From positions 1-64,000 of the forward strand of contig NZ_BMKS01000002.1 of assembly GCF_014644455.1 (NCBI RefSeq): a stretch of DNA of 64,000 bases, read 5' to 3'. The notes below the pieces were generated by a model. That model did no database searches, had not been told where the DNA came from, and saw only the letters and a program-made list of their open reading frames with translations. Position 1 is the stretch's first letter. Every line of letters starts with the position of its first letter. This document shows positions 17,238 to 30,461 of the stretch, in pieces. A program made the position numbers and the translations under genes. The DNA is from Caldovatus sediminis (GTDB taxonomy: Bacteria > Pseudomonadota > Alphaproteobacteria > Acetobacterales > Acetobacteraceae).

Positions 17238-18110
17238 TCAGGCCGCGGCGCGGAGCGCCTCGCGCGGCCTCGTCCGGCCCGCCTCAGCCGCCCGGGCCAC
17301 CATCCGGCGGTAGCGGCCGGTGCGCCATTGCAGCAGGCGCCAAGCGCCCCGCGCGGCGAGGTCGGAGAGCCGGCCGCGCGGCGGCAGGCCGACGGCCTTG
17401 AAGATCATGCCCATGCCGCGCTCGACATGGCGGTAGCGGTAGCAGCCCATCGCGCGCGCCATGTAGGAGGCGATGCAGCGGTCGTGGTCGTAGCCGGCGC
17501 TCTCGGGCTCGTTGCCGCAGTGGTAGGCGTAGGCGAGCTCGTCGTCCTCCGACTCGCCGATGCGGCCGGCGGCGACGCGCAGGCGGCCGAGGAACGAGAG
17601 CCGCTCGCGCGCCAGGTAGCGCCGCATGTGGTCGTAGAAGAGCTTGAAGTGCCGGAACTCGTCGGCCGCGATCAGGCGGCAGATCTCCTTCAGCACCGGC
17701 TCCTCCGTCGCCTCGCCGAGGGCGGTGTAGTAGGAGGAGGTGCCGGTCTCGACCATGCAGCGCGCGATCAGCTCGCCGGTGCGGCTGCCGCGGATCGAGG
17801 CGTCGGCGTGGATGTCGATCTTGAATCCGTCGCGGTAGCGGCGGAAGGCGGCGTCGAAGTCCCAGGACGGATCGGCGAGCGTCGCCCAGCGGCCGAGCGC
17901 GTCGCCGTGCTGGATCTCCTCCCTCGCCCAGTGGTCGGCGGCCTGGCGGAAGTCCGGGTCGTCGTGGAACACGCCGTTCAGGTAGAGCGCGTAGTCGCCG
18001 CCGTTCTTCTCGACCATGGCGGCGGCCTTCACCAGCGGGACGATCTCGGGATCGACCTTGGAGGGGTCGAACCGGTCCCAGGCCACCTGTTCGATGCGCC
18101 AGTGCTTCAT
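17238..18110 (-). CDS. Ferritin-like di-iron domain protein
   Basis: A 290-residue, mostly helical protein. Two carboxylate-histidine motifs fit a di-iron four-helix bundle: REEIQHGDAL near residue 80 and ADEFRHFKLF near residue 150, plus another Glu in GTSSYYTALGEATEEP. The last roughly 100 residues are basic. ATG 18110 starts MKHWRIEQ, a natural N-terminus, and upstream residues are low-complexity. Family members may act as oxygenases, desaturase-like enzymes or iron stores; none can be chosen from sequence. It lies downstream of the ATP synthase operon, past a hairpin. Confidence 0.72.
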   Translation of the reverse strand: MKHWRIEQVAWDRFDPSKVDPEIVPLVKAAAMVEKNGGDYALYLNGVFHDDPDFRQAADHWAREEIQHGDALGRWATLADPSWDFDAAFRRYRDGFKIDIHADASIRGSRTGELIARCMVETGTSSYYTALGEATEEPVLKEICRLIAADEFRHFKLFYDHMRRYLARERLSFLGRLRVAAGRIGESEDDELAYAYHCGNEPESAGYDHDRCIASYMARAMGCYRYRHVERGMGMIFKAVGLPPRGRLSDLAARGAWRLLQWRTGRYRRMVARAAEAGRTRPREALRAAA

Positions 18111-18234
18111 GACCGAGCCTGCCCTCGCTGCCGTCGCGGACGCGCGCGGACGGATGGCCGGAACGACGACGCCGCCCGCAGCGGCGACAATGTTCTGCGG
18201 ACGGCGTTGCGTTTCAAGCCGCTCGGGAGGGCGA

Positions 18235-18255
18235 GCGCGCAACGGCGTTGCGCGC
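18235..18255 (-). terminator. Hairpin after atpC
   Basis: GCGCGCAAC and GTTGCGCGC form a perfect nine-base stem with a three-base loop, 22 bases past the atpC stop in the direction of the atp operon. No U-tract is present. The position and strength make it the likely end of the atp transcript. Confidence 0.5.
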
Positions 18256-18276
18256 GTGCCACGCCCCGCGGGCGCG

Positions 18277-18696
18277 TCAGGCGGCCTCGGCCGACTCCAG
18301 CATGGCGCGGGCGGAGAGCAGGCGCGCCATCGCCGCCTCGCGCCGCTCCGGCGGCGAGTCGGCGGGAAGCTCGGCGAGCGCCGCCTCGGCCTCGCGCAGC
18401 CGCTCCTCGGCGGCGGAGCGCGAGAGGGTGGCGACCGGCGTCGCCTCGTCGGCGAGGACGGTGCAGCGCGTCGGCGTCACCTCGGCGAAGCCGCCGGCGA
18501 CGAAGAGGCGCTCCGTCTCCTGCCCGTTCTCGCGCACGCGGATGACGCCGCCGCGCAGCGCGACGATCATCGGCGCGTGGCCGGGCAGCACGCCCATCTC
18601 GCCCTCGGCCGAGGGGATCACCGCCATCTCGACGGCGCGGCTGAGCAGCAGCCGCGCCGGCGAGACGAGCTCGAGCTGGAAGGTGCCCTCGGCCAT
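18277..18696 (-). CDS. atpC: ATP synthase F1 epsilon subunit
   Basis: A 139-residue epsilon subunit of the central stalk, which couples gamma rotation and restrains ATP hydrolysis. The N-terminal beta-sandwich shows FQLELVSPARLL, MGVLPGHAPMIVAL and FVAGGFAEVTPTRCTVLADEA. The C-terminal helices (EAEAALAEL onward) are somewhat short and alanine-rich. It is the last gene of atpHAGDC, one base after the beta gene. Confidence 0.96.
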   Translation of the reverse strand: MAEGTFQLELVSPARLLLSRAVEMAVIPSAEGEMGVLPGHAPMIVALRGGVIRVRENGQETERLFVAGGFAEVTPTRCTVLADEATPVATLSRSAAEERLREAEAALAELPADSPPERREAAMARLLSARAMLESAEAA

Positions 18697-18697
18697 C

Positions 18698-21032
<2,335 letters not shown>

Positions 21033-21057
21033 CGGTCGGCTTCCCCGGCTCCGCCGC

Positions 21058-22593
<1,536 letters not shown>

Positions 22594-22594
22594 C

Positions 22595-23200
22595 TCAGGC
22601 GGCCCCCTTCATCGCGTACTGCAGGCGCTGCAGCTTGGACTTGATCGAGTTGTCGTAGAGGCGGGAGCCGATCCGCACGATCAGCCCGCCGAGGATGGAC
22701 GGGTCCACGTGCTCCACCAGCTTCACCCCGGGGAAGCCCGCCTCGGTCAGCCGCGCGACGATCTGCGCGCGCTGGGTGTCCGAGAGCGGATGGGCGGAGG
22801 TGACCTCCGCGGTCTGCTGGCCGCGCCGCTCCGCGAGCAGCGCGCCGAAGGCCTGCGCCACCTGCGGCAGCGCCGCGAGGCGGCGGTTGTTGATCAGCAC
22901 GCCGACCAGGTTCCGCACCTCGGTCCCGATGCCGGCGCGCTCGAGGATCGCGAAGGCGCCCCTGCGCTGCGCCGCGGCGTCGAGCCGCGGGTCCGCCACG
23001 AAGGCGCGGAAGGTCGGATCGTCGCGCCAGAGGGCGAACAGCCGCTCGAGGTCCTCGGCGATGCGGTCGGCGATGCCGGGCTCCTCGGCCCGCCGCTCGT
23101 CGGCGAGCGCGAGCAGCGCCAGCGCGTAGCGCGCGGCGAGGCCGGTCGGGTTGGGCAAGCGGGGCGAGGCGGAGGCGATGCTCTCTGCGGCGGAGGCCAC
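22595..23200 (-). CDS. atpH: ATP synthase F1 delta subunit (OSCP)
   Basis: A 201-residue peripheral stalk subunit linking F1 to the b subunits. The N-terminal [13 protein letters not shown] helix, [21 protein letters not shown] and the C-terminal [23 protein letters not shown] block match OSCP. It starts at GTG 23200. As in many alphaproteobacteria the atp genes begin here, with the F0 genes elsewhere. The operon promoter should lie in the 240-base gap to the divergent MFS gene; I found no clear -35/-10 pair. Confidence 0.95.
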   Translation of the reverse strand: MASAAESIASASPRLPNPTGLAARYALALLALADERRAEEPGIADRIAEDLERLFALWRDDPTFRAFVADPRLDAAAQRRGAFAILERAGIGTEVRNLVGVLINNRRLAALPQVAQAFGALLAERRGQQTAEVTSAHPLSDTQRAQIVARLTEAGFPGVKLVEHVDPSILGGLIVRIGSRLYDNSIKSKLQRLQYAMKGAA

Positions 23201-23440
23201 GACGGGCGGTCCCGGTCCTGTTCGTTTCGGCGGCGCTCGAGGAAACGGTCGGGCCGCGCGAGGGCTGCGCGCGAGGGTCCCCCGGACGGCGGCGGCGCCT
23301 TACCATAGCGTTAGGTGCATCGCAACCGATGCTCCCCCTGCCGCCGGGTGCTTCGCGGATCGCCGAAGCACGCCTCCCCGCCGCTCGCTAGGTTGCCGGG
23401 GAGACTGGCGGGCGGGCGGTGGGGCGGCGGGGGGCAGGTC

Positions 23441-24658
23441 GTGCGCGTCTTCTTCGGCTGGAAGGTGGTCGCGGCGGCCTTCGTTCTCGCCGCGTTCGGC
23501 TGGGGCATCGGCTTCTACGGCCCCTCGGTCTTCCTGCACGCGCTGCACGCGGAGCGCGGCTGGCCGGTGGCGGTCGTCTCGGCCGCGATCACCTTGCACT
23601 ACGTCTGCGGCGCGGCGGCGATCGCCCGGCTGCCGGCGGCCTATGCGCGCTTCGGCACGGCGACGGTGACGCGGGCCGGGGCGCTGGCCTGCGCGCTCGG
23701 CCTGCTCGGCTGGGCGCTCGCCGCCGCGCCCTGGCAGCTCTTCCTCGCCGCGCCGGTGACGGGAGCGGGATGGGCGGCGACCGGCGGGGTCGCGCTCAAC
23801 GCCGTGGTCGCGCCCTGGTTCGACCGGCGCCGCCCGGCGGCGCTCGCGCTCGCCTACAACGGCGCGAGCGTGGGCGGCGTGCTGTTCACCCCCCTCTGGG
23901 CGGCGCTCATCGCGGGGTACGGCTTCCCTGCCGCGGCCGCCACGGTGGGCGTGCTGACGGTGCTGGTGCTGTGGCCCCTCGCCGGCCGGTTCTTCCGGCC
24001 GCAACCGGACGCGCTCGGCCTGCATCCGGACGGGGCCGAGGCCCCGCCTCCGCCGCGCCCGACCCTGGCCCCGCCGCGGGGCGGGGCGCTGGCGCGCGAT
24101 GTGCGCTTCGTCACGCTGAGCCTGGCCTTCGCGGTCGCGCTCTTCGCCCAGGTCGGGCTGGTGGCGCAGATCTTCTCGCTGCTCGCGCCGGCGCTGGGCG
24201 AGACGGGGGCCGGCGGAGCGGTCAGCCTGCTGACGGTCTGCGGCGTGCTCGGGCGGACTGCCCTCGGCGCGGTGCTGCGGCCGGACGCGGCGCGGCTGGC
24301 CGCGGCGCTGAACCTGATGGTGCAGATCGGCGGGATGGCCGCCCTGCTGGCCGCCCTGCCGAGCGGATCGGTGCCGCTCCTGCTCCTGGGCTGCGCGCTG
24401 TTCGGGCTGGGCCTCGGCAACATCACCTCGCTCCCGCCGGTGATCGCGCAGGCGGAGTTCCCGCCGGCCCTCGTCGGCCGCGTGGTGGCGCTGGTGGTGG
24501 CGTCGAACCAGGCCTTCTACGCCTTCGCCCCGGGCGTGTTCGGGGCGCTGCGCGAGGCCTGGGGCGACGGCGCCGTGCCGGTGGCCGCCGCGGCGTGCCA
24601 GGCGGCGGCGGCGCTGGTCGTGCTGGCGGGGCGAGGAACGGGGAGGGGGTGGCGGTGA
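23441..24658 (+). CDS. MFS transporter
   Basis: A 405-residue protein with twelve hydrophobic segments and an inner loop rich in Pro near the middle (APPPPRPTLAPP). The start FFGWKVVAAAF and GIGFYGPSVFLHAL resemble the oxalate/formate antiporter-like and monocarboxylate-type MFS groups. NAVVAPWFDRRRPAALALAYNGASVGG matches the loop 4-5 region of that group. GTG 23441 was chosen because residues before it are low-complexity. It diverges from the ATP synthase operon. Substrate unknown; small carboxylates are plausible. Confidence 0.85.
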   Translation: MRVFFGWKVVAAAFVLAAFGWGIGFYGPSVFLHALHAERGWPVAVVSAAITLHYVCGAAAIARLPAAYARFGTATVTRAGALACALGLLGWALAAAPWQLFLAAPVTGAGWAATGGVALNAVVAPWFDRRRPAALALAYNGASVGGVLFTPLWAALIAGYGFPAAAATVGVLTVLVLWPLAGRFFRPQPDALGLHPDGAEAPPPPRPTLAPPRGGALARDVRFVTLSLAFAVALFAQVGLVAQIFSLLAPALGETGAGGAVSLLTVCGVLGRTALGAVLRPDAARLAAALNLMVQIGGMAALLAALPSGSVPLLLLGCALFGLGLGNITSLPPVIAQAEFPPALVGRVVALVVASNQAFYAFAPGVFGALREAWGDGAVPVAAAACQAAAALVVLAGRGTGRGWR

Positions 24659-24700
24659 AAGGGGGGCGGCGGGGCGGTCGCTGCGTCGGCGAGGGCTGCC

Positions 24701-25192
24701 TCACACCCCGGGCACAGACGGTATCGCCGCGCGGATGCGGTCGAGCAGGTCGGCGGCGCCGAAATCCTCGTTCGCCAGGTCCTCGATGGACAAGTCGATC
24801 GTCTCGGGGAGCGGCAGAGGCGCCCGGCCGCTCATCGGGAGGCGCCGCACCTCCTTCAGCGCCCGCGCGTAGATCGCCGCGGTGTCGATGTGCTGCGCCA
24901 TGCCGGGCTGAAAGCGGTCGCGTGCATTGCCGAGGAAGGTGGCGATCTCACCGCTCCAATGGTTGACCGCCTGATCGTCGGGCCAGGCGAGGACCTTGAA
25001 GGCGTGGAGCAGCGCATTGCGGAGATGCGAGCGGACCGAGTTCAGCTCCGAGTTCCCCACCTCCTCGATCTCCTCGATCACATGCTCCCAGTCCACGTCG
25101 TTAACCCGCTCGCCGGCCGCGACGCGGCGCAGCCGGTCGGCCTGGGCACGGGACCAGGCGAGGATGTCACGGTGGTAGAGGTCGTCGGGCAT
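24701..25192 (-). CDS. DUF29 family protein
   Basis: A 163-residue soluble helical protein with the DUF29 hallmarks: YHRDILAWSRAQADRLR near the start, VDWEHVIEEIEEVGNSELNSVRSHL, LHAFKVLAWPD and FQPGMAQHID. Function is unknown; DUF29 genes are scattered, often in multiple copies, in cyanobacteria and proteobacteria and near mobile DNA. Start ATG 25192 gives the usual N-terminus. It is 64 bases downstream of the unknown gene on the same strand and may share its transcript. Confidence 0.85.
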   Translation of the reverse strand: MPDDLYHRDILAWSRAQADRLRRVAAGERVNDVDWEHVIEEIEEVGNSELNSVRSHLRNALLHAFKVLAWPDDQAVNHWSGEIATFLGNARDRFQPGMAQHIDTAAIYARALKEVRRLPMSGRAPLPLPETIDLSIEDLANEDFGAADLLDRIRAAIPSVPGV

Positions 25193-25256
25193 GGGGTGGC
25201 GATGCTCCGACGCGGAAGATAGGTGGCGTCGCTGTTGGGCGCCACCGGGAAGGGCG

Positions 25257-25946
25257 TCAGCGGATCGGCTGAGGTGGCCCCTCGGTGGGGTTCCAGGTGA
25301 AGCGCGTGACCTCGGGCGCCTCCATGAACGCGTCCGAGATATCGGCACCGGTATCCATCGAAAGCAGGGCCCAGACCGGGTCGAGCAGCAGCCGCTTCGC
25401 AGCGTCGAGGTGCTTCAGGTCGAGGAGCGGAACCACGTAGAACCACTCGGCCTCAACCGGTGGCTCCTTGAGCCATTCCTTTTCCTCTTCAGGATCGCCG
25501 ATCCACACAAACACCCGTTCGGCAATCAGCGCGATCTCGTCGCGGCTCGGCGGCCACTTCCAGTTGCCATTCGTGTGGAAGTCCCAGCCCATGCCTTTTC
25601 CAGGCAGGCCCCAGGCCACGACCGCGCAAGGATAACCGAGGCTTTCCGCCAAGCTTTCCGGACGTCCGAAATCGAGCAGGATCGAAAGCTTCCCGACACG
25701 CCGCCTCGACCCCCTTCCGGCCCGGTTCTCGTATGCTGGGAACGTGATCCAGGTGCTATCGCAAACGTAGTCGCCGCTGTCGTACGTTCCGTCCCGCTCG
25801 CTCTCGCCGAAGGCAACCCGTCGGTCACCCGGCTTCCCGCCCAGCTCCTTCTCCAACGCTTCGAACAACGCGTTCGCCTCAACGCCGACTTCGCGGACGA
25901 TCCGCACGGCTTCGAGCAGCACGAATTCCTCGCTGGACATGAACAT
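25257..25946 (-). CDS. Uncharacterised protein, partner of nuclease-like gene
   Basis: A 229-residue soluble, acidic protein I do not recognise. There is no signal peptide or membrane segment. Visible blocks are an N-terminal helix SSEEFVLLEAVRIVREVGVEANALFEALEKEL, a strand-rich middle with STWITFPAYENR and SILLDFGRPESL, then DFHTNGNWKWPPSRDEIALIAERV and many Trp residues. ATG 25946 sits just after AGAGGGGG and seven bases after the nuclease-like stop; ATG 25940 is an alternative. The tight spacing says the two proteins work together, perhaps as a nuclease and its regulator or specificity factor. Base composition is less GC-rich than the flanks, suggesting acquisition. Confidence 0.75.
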   Translation of the reverse strand: MFMSSEEFVLLEAVRIVREVGVEANALFEALEKELGGKPGDRRVAFGESERDGTYDSGDYVCDSTWITFPAYENRAGRGSRRRVGKLSILLDFGRPESLAESLGYPCAVVAWGLPGKGMGWDFHTNGNWKWPPSRDEIALIAERVFVWIGDPEEEKEWLKEPPVEAEWFYVVPLLDLKHLDAAKRLLLDPVWALLSMDTGADISDAFMEAPEVTRFTWNPTEGPPQPIR

Positions 25947-25953
25947 CCCCCTC

Positions 25954-26586
25954 TCATCCCTGCCAGAAGATCGGCGCCCTGAACCGGGGACCCTTGCGCG
26001 GCCAGCGGAACTGCCGGCGTTGATCGAAGAACAGGTAGTCCTTGCAGATCGTCGCCAGCCGCCGACGCCACAGGACACTGAAGCCGTCGAATGGCACGTG
26101 CCCGACCCGGCGCAGCGCCGTGGCTACGTGCCGGCACCAACGCTCCGCCGGAGTCTGCCCGGCTGCTGCGTGCCGTGCGGCGCGCGCGGCCAGCTCCGAC
26201 CACAGCAGCACCGAACGTCGCTCCGCCCATCCGGCAAGGTCGGGGTCGCCGGCGCGAGTCTCGTCGTCCTGATCCAGCGCCCGCTTCTGCCGTAGGTAAT
26301 GGTCGGCGAGGATGACGTGCATCGTCTCCCACCCCGGACCGACGCGGCGGAAGTTCCGCCACTGCTCCGCCGCCTGACCGGAGCGCAGTGCGCCGCCGCC
26401 GCGCTTCACCTCGAGGATCAGCCGGAAGCGCGCGCCGTTCCTGCGGCCGTCGGCGATTAGGTCAGGGATGTTTCCCGCCTCCTCGTCGCGCGGCCAGAGC
26501 TGAAGGCGCTCCAGTTCGATCGCCGCATCCGCCTCGCGCTCAGGCAGAAGGAGCGCAAGGCAGCGTCCCGCCTCCTCGGGCGGCAT
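25954..26586 (-). CDS. PD-(D/E)XK nuclease-like protein, start uncertain
   Basis: A protein of at least 210 residues. The segment IPDLIADG followed 14 residues later by LILEVKRGGG gives the D...ExK core of a PD-(D/E)XK nuclease, and RSGQAAEQWRNFR supplies the following helix with a Gln, as in restriction-like enzymes. The C-terminal half is basic and aromatic (WCRHVATALRRV, KDYLFFDQRRQFRW). The frame continues upstream of ATG 26586 to 26712 with protein-like sequence (HEDVLTGLLFEPLDY) but has no ATG, GTG or TTG there. The gene is therefore 5'-truncated or uses a rare start. It lies just after priA and is followed by the unknown partner gene. A defence role is plausible, not shown. Confidence 0.6.
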   Translation of the reverse strand: MPPEEAGRCLALLLPEREADAAIELERLQLWPRDEEAGNIPDLIADGRRNGARFRLILEVKRGGGALRSGQAAEQWRNFRRVGPGWETMHVILADHYLRQKRALDQDDETRAGDPDLAGWAERRSVLLWSELAARAARHAAAGQTPAERWCRHVATALRRVGHVPFDGFSVLWRRRLATICKDYLFFDQRRQFRWPRKGPRFRAPIFWQG

Positions 26587-26726
26587 GTAATCGAGTGGTT
26601 CGAACAGCAGGCCCGTCAGGACATCTTCATGCAGCTTGTTGGGCTTGCCGATGCGATGGACTCGCCGTGCCAGCGTCTGTGCTATTGACGAATCGTAACG
26701 GGGATCGGAAAATCAAGCAAGCGCCA

Positions 26727-28937
26727 CTACAGGAACCCCACCGGGTCCACGTCCACCTGCACCCGCACGCCGCCCGGCACGTCCACGCGGGAGAGCCACT
26801 CGCGCAGGATCGGCTGCACCGCCACGTCGCGCCGCGTCCGGAGCAGCAGCCGCCGCCGGTGCCGGCCGCGCAGCAGCGCGAGCGGCGCCGGCGCCGGCCC
26901 CAGCACCTGCACCCCCTCGCCGCGCGGCGCCGCGAGGCCGAGGTCGCGCGCCGCGCGGTCCGCCTCGCGCTCGTCCTCGGCGCTCACGATCAGCGCCGCG
27001 AGGCGGCCGAAGGGCGGCCAGCCGCCGGGGCGCCGCGCCGCCGCCTCGGCGCGCATGAAGGCGTCGAGGTCGCCGCTCACCAGCGCCCGCATCACCGGAT
27101 GCTCGGGCGAGAAGGTCTGCAGCAGCACGCGCCCTGGCCGCTCCTCCCGCCCGGCGCGGCCGGCGACCTGGTGCAGGAGCTGCACGGTGCGCTCGGCGGC
27201 GCGCAGGTCGCCGCCGGCGAGGCCGAGATCGGCGTCCACCACCCCGACCAGCGTCAGGTGCGGGAAGTGCCAGCCCTTGGCGACGATCTGCGTGCCGATG
27301 ATCAGGTCCACCTCGCGGTCCCGGATCGCCTGCGCCGCCGCCGCGGCCGCCGCGGGGCCGGGGAGGGTGTCGCTCGCCATCACCAGCCGCCGCGCCTCGG
27401 GCCAGAGCGCGCTCGCCTCCTCGAGCACCCGTTCCACGCCCGGACCGATCGGCACCAGGGAGCCCGCCGTGCCGCATTCCGGGCAGGCGAGGGGCGGCGG
27501 CTCCGCGTGGCCGCAATGGTGGCACTGCAGCCGCCGCTGCGCCCGGTGCTCGACCAGCCAGGCGGAGCAGTTCGGGCAGCGCAGCCGGTGCCCGCAGGTG
27601 CGGCAGAGCGTCAGCGGCGCGTAGCCGCGGCGGTTGAGGAACAGCATCGCCTGCTCGCCGCGCGCCAGCGTCTCCGTCACCGCCGCGATCAGCGGCGGCG
27701 AGAGGAAGCGGCCGCGCTCCGGCGGATGCTTGCGCAGGTCCACCGCCTCGACCGCGGGCATCGAGGCCCCGCCATGCCGGTGGTCGAGATGCAGGCGCGC
27801 ATAGCGCCCCTGCTCGGCGTTGGTCAGGGTCTCCAGCGACGGCGTGGCGGAGACCAGGACGCAGGCCGCCTCGGCCAGCCGCGCCCGCACCACCGCCATG
27901 TCGCGGGCGTGGTAGACGACGCCCTCCTCCTGCTTGAACGCGGTCTCGTGCTCCTCGTCCACCACGATCAGGCCGAGGTCGGGGAAGGGGAGGAACAGGG
28001 CGGAGCGCGCCCCGACCAGCACCGGCGCCTTGCCCTCCGCCACCGCGCGCCAGGTCTCGCGCCGCGTCTTCGCGGTCAGCTCGGAGTGCCACAGCGCCGG
28101 CGCCACGCCGAAGCGGCGGCGGAACCGCTCCAGCCACTGGGCGGAGAGGGCGATCTCCGGCAGCAGCACCAGGGCCTGGCGCCCCTGGCGCAGGCACTCC
28201 GCGACGGCATCGAGATAGACCTCGGTCTTGCCCGAGCCGGTGACGCCGGTGAGCAGCGTCACGCCGAACCGCCGCCGCGCCACCGCCTCGCGCAGCGCCC
28301 GCGCCGCCTCGGCCTGCCCGCCCTCGGCGAGCGGCTGGCCGGGATGCTCCGGGTCGGGCCGGGCGAAGGGCGAGGCGGCCTCCGGCAGCAGCGCCGGCAC
28401 CAGGAAGCCGGCGTCCGCCAGGCCGCGCACCACGCCGGGCGAGACCGCGGCCGCCTCCGCCAGCGCCGCGCCCGCCCGCACCTCCCCCGGCGCGAGCAGG
28501 GCGAGCACCCGCCGGCGCTCCGCGGTCAGCCGCACCGCGCCCTCGGCCGGCGGCCGGGGGGCCAGGGTCCAGCCGACCTGCCGCGCCGGCGGGTCGAGCG
28601 CGGCGGGGACGCTCATCGCCATGCGCAGCACCGCGCCGGGCGGGCTCAGCGTGTAGCCGGCGACCCATTCGACGAAGCGCCGCAGGCTCGCCGTCATCGG
28701 CGGGACCTCGAGCGCCTCGATCACGTCCTTGAGCCGCGCCGCGGGCAGGTCGGGGTCGGGCGGGCCGTCCCAGACCACCCCGATCATCTCCCTGCGGTTG
28801 AGCGGGACGACGACGAACGTGCCCGGAGCGAGAGACATTCCGCGCGGGATACGGTAATCATAGGTGCCGGGTTCCAGTGGCAGCGGGAGAAGGACACGAA
28901 CCCGTGGCGCGGCGGCAACACCTGGCGTGGCTTCCAT
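26727..28937 (-). CDS. priA: Primosomal protein N' (replication restart helicase)
   Basis: A 736-residue PriA, which loads the replisome at stalled forks. The 3'BD domain occupies residues 10-105. Walker [10 protein letters not shown] is at 231-239 and DEEH at 327-330. Eight zinc-binding cysteines lie at 445, 448, 454, 457, 472, 475, 485 and 488. The C-terminal RecA-like lobe contains [27 protein letters not shown] and [11 protein letters not shown] 28937 gives a normal N-terminus. It diverges from fsa, with a LexA-like site in the gap. Confidence 0.96.
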   Translation of the reverse strand: MEATPGVAAAPRVRVLLPLPLEPGTYDYRIPRGMSLAPGTFVVVPLNRREMIGVVWDGPPDPDLPAARLKDVIEALEVPPMTASLRRFVEWVAGYTLSPPGAVLRMAMSVPAALDPPARQVGWTLAPRPPAEGAVRLTAERRRVLALLAPGEVRAGAALAEAAAVSPGVVRGLADAGFLVPALLPEAASPFARPDPEHPGQPLAEGGQAEAARALREAVARRRFGVTLLTGVTGSGKTEVYLDAVAECLRQGRQALVLLPEIALSAQWLERFRRRFGVAPALWHSELTAKTRRETWRAVAEGKAPVLVGARSALFLPFPDLGLIVVDEEHETAFKQEEGVVYHARDMAVVRARLAEAACVLVSATPSLETLTNAEQGRYARLHLDHRHGGASMPAVEAVDLRKHPPERGRFLSPPLIAAVTETLARGEQAMLFLNRRGYAPLTLCRTCGHRLRCPNCSAWLVEHRAQRRLQCHHCGHAEPPPLACPECGTAGSLVPIGPGVERVLEEASALWPEARRLVMASDTLPGPAAAAAAAQAIRDREVDLIIGTQIVAKGWHFPHLTLVGVVDADLGLAGGDLRAAERTVQLLHQVAGRAGREERPGRVLLQTFSPEHPVMRALVSGDLDAFMRAEAAARRPGGWPPFGRLAALIVSAEDEREADRAARDLGLAAPRGEGVQVLGPAPAPLALLRGRHRRRLLLRTRRDVAVQPILREWLSRVDVPGGVRVQVDVDPVGFL

Positions 28938-28984
28938 GTCCCTGTGCTTTCGCCGGCCATCGCCCATGGGGTATGCTCGATCTA

Positions 28985-28999
28985 GAACAAAACCGCAAC
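28985..28999. promoter_or_regulatory. LexA-box-like site between priA and fsa
   Basis: GAAC-N7-CAAC differs at one base from the alphaproteobacterial LexA consensus GAAC-N7-GAAC (GTTC-N7-GTTC). It lies 48 bases upstream of priA and 51 upstream of fsa. Induction of priA by DNA damage would make sense; binding is inferred from the motif alone. Confidence 0.35.
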
Positions 29000-29049
29000 G
29001 ATATTCGCTTCGCGGTTGAGGCCCCCAACGCCGAGGACTCCGCGCCGCC

Positions 29050-29706
29050 ATGAAATTCTTCGTCGATACCGCCGATGTGGGCGAGATCCGCTCGCTCGCC
29101 GAGGCCGGGCTGGTGGATGGCGTCACCACCAACCCCAGCCTGGTGGCCAGGACCGGCCGCAGGATGGCCGAGGTGATCGCCGAGATCTGCTCGATCACCC
29201 CGGGTCCGGTCTCGGCCGAGGTCACGGCGACCGACCTCGAGGGCATGCTCGCCGAGGGGCGGCATCTGCGCGGCATCGCCCCCAATGTCGCGGTCAAGGT
29301 GCCGCTCACCGAGGCCGGGCTGCGCGCCTGCCGCACCCTGGCGGGGGAGGGCGCGCAGGTCAACGTCACCCTCTGCTTCTCCCCCGCCCAGGCGCTGCTC
29401 GCGGCGAAGGCCGGGGCGGCCTTCGTCTCGCCCTTCGTCGGCCGGCTCGACGATGTCGCCACCGACGGGATGCGGCTGATCGCCGACATCGTGACGATCT
29501 TCCGCAACTACCCCCATCTGCGGACCGAGGTGCTGGTCGCCTCGGTCCGGCATCCGATGCACCTGGTCGAGGCGGCCAGGCTCGGCGCCCATGTCGCCAC
29601 CCTGCCGCCGGCGGTGATCCGCCAGCTCCTCAAGCACCCGCTGACCGACCGCGGGCTCGACGCCTTCCTGGCAGACTGGAAGAAGACGGGGCAGAGCATC
29701 CTGTGA
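29050..29706 (+). CDS. fsa: Fructose-6-phosphate aldolase / class 3B transaldolase
   Basis: A 218-residue short transaldolase of the TalC/FSA type. The start [10 protein letters not shown], the VTTNPSL block, Schiff-base Lys83 in [15 protein letters not shown] and [11 protein letters not shown] are all present. It acts in the pentose-phosphate pathway or on fructose 6-phosphate; the two activities cannot be separated by these motifs. The downstream gene begins in a GTGA overlap. Confidence 0.92.
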   Translation: MKFFVDTADVGEIRSLAEAGLVDGVTTNPSLVARTGRRMAEVIAEICSITPGPVSAEVTATDLEGMLAEGRHLRGIAPNVAVKVPLTEAGLRACRTLAGEGAQVNVTLCFSPAQALLAAKAGAAFVSPFVGRLDDVATDGMRLIADIVTIFRNYPHLRTEVLVASVRHPMHLVEAARLGAHVATLPPAVIRQLLKHPLTDRGLDAFLADWKKTGQSIL

Positions 29707-30461
29707 AAGTGCGAAGCAGCACCACCGTCGCCGCCGCGAGCGCGGCGACCGCCTCCGCCTCCTCCGCCGGCCCGGCGAGGGGGCCGATCGCCGACCCCGA
29801 GCCGGAGGCGGTCGCCGCATACCTGCGCGCCCATCCGGAGTTCCTCGCCGAGCGTCCGGACCTCTACCGCGTCCTGCTGCCGCCGCGGCGCGTCCATGGC
29901 GAAGTGTTCGCCGACCACATGGCGGCGATGCTCGCCGCCGAGCGCAACCGGCTGCGCGCCATCGAGGCGGAGATGGGGGCGCTGCTCGCCGACGGGCGCG
30001 CCGGCACCGGCCTCGCCGTCCGCGTCCGCCTCGCCGTGCTGGCGCTGATCCGCTCCACCGACGTCGTCGAGACCGTCACCCAGGAGCTGCCCGCCCTGCT
30101 CGGCATCGAGACCTGCACCCTGGCGGCGGAGCCCGCCCCGTCGCCGTACCGCCACCGCCCGCCCGCCGCCCATGGCTGGCCGCGCTGGGGCGTGCTTCCG
30201 CTGCCGCGGGGCGCCGTCGCGCGCCTGATCGGGCCGGGGCGCGACGCCGTGGTGCGGTCCCAGCCGACCGACCGCGAGATGCTGCACGCCGAGGCGGCGC
30301 CCCTGGTCAGCCGCGACGCCCTGGCCCGCGTGCCGGTGTTCGGGGGCGGGCCCATGCTGCTGGCCCTCGGCGCCCGCGACGCCGCGGCCCTGCCGGCGCG
30401 CCAGGCGACCGCCACCATCGCCTTCCTCGGCCGCGCCGTCGCGGCGGCGCTGGCGCGCTAG
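29703..30461 (+). CDS. DUF484 family protein
   Basis: A 252-residue protein. The DUF484 signature is [30 protein letters not shown] at residues about 34-63, followed by a coiled segment ([16 protein letters not shown]) and a GAF-like domain with cysteine in IETCTLAAE. It starts at GTG 29703, overlapping the fsa stop. The first 30 residues are Ala/Ser-rich and may be disordered. DUF484 genes are regularly found beside xerC, as here, and a role with the recombinase has been suggested by linkage only. Confidence 0.85.
   Translation: MKVRSSTTVAAASAATASASSAGPARGPIADPEPEAVAAYLRAHPEFLAERPDLYRVLLPPRRVHGEVFADHMAAMLAAERNRLRAIEAEMGALLADGRAGTGLAVRVRLAVLALIRSTDVVETVTQELPALLGIETCTLAAEPAPSPYRHRPPAAHGWPRWGVLPLPRGAVARLIGPGRDAVVRSQPTDREMLHAEAAPLVSRDALARVPVFGGGPMLLALGARDAAALPARQATATIAFLGRAVAAALAR

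Noticed and set aside
23201-23440. Promoter for the atp operon (TATGGT-like element near 23305 on minus)
   Set aside because: No acceptable -35 at 16-18 bases was found, so the call would rest on one hexamer.
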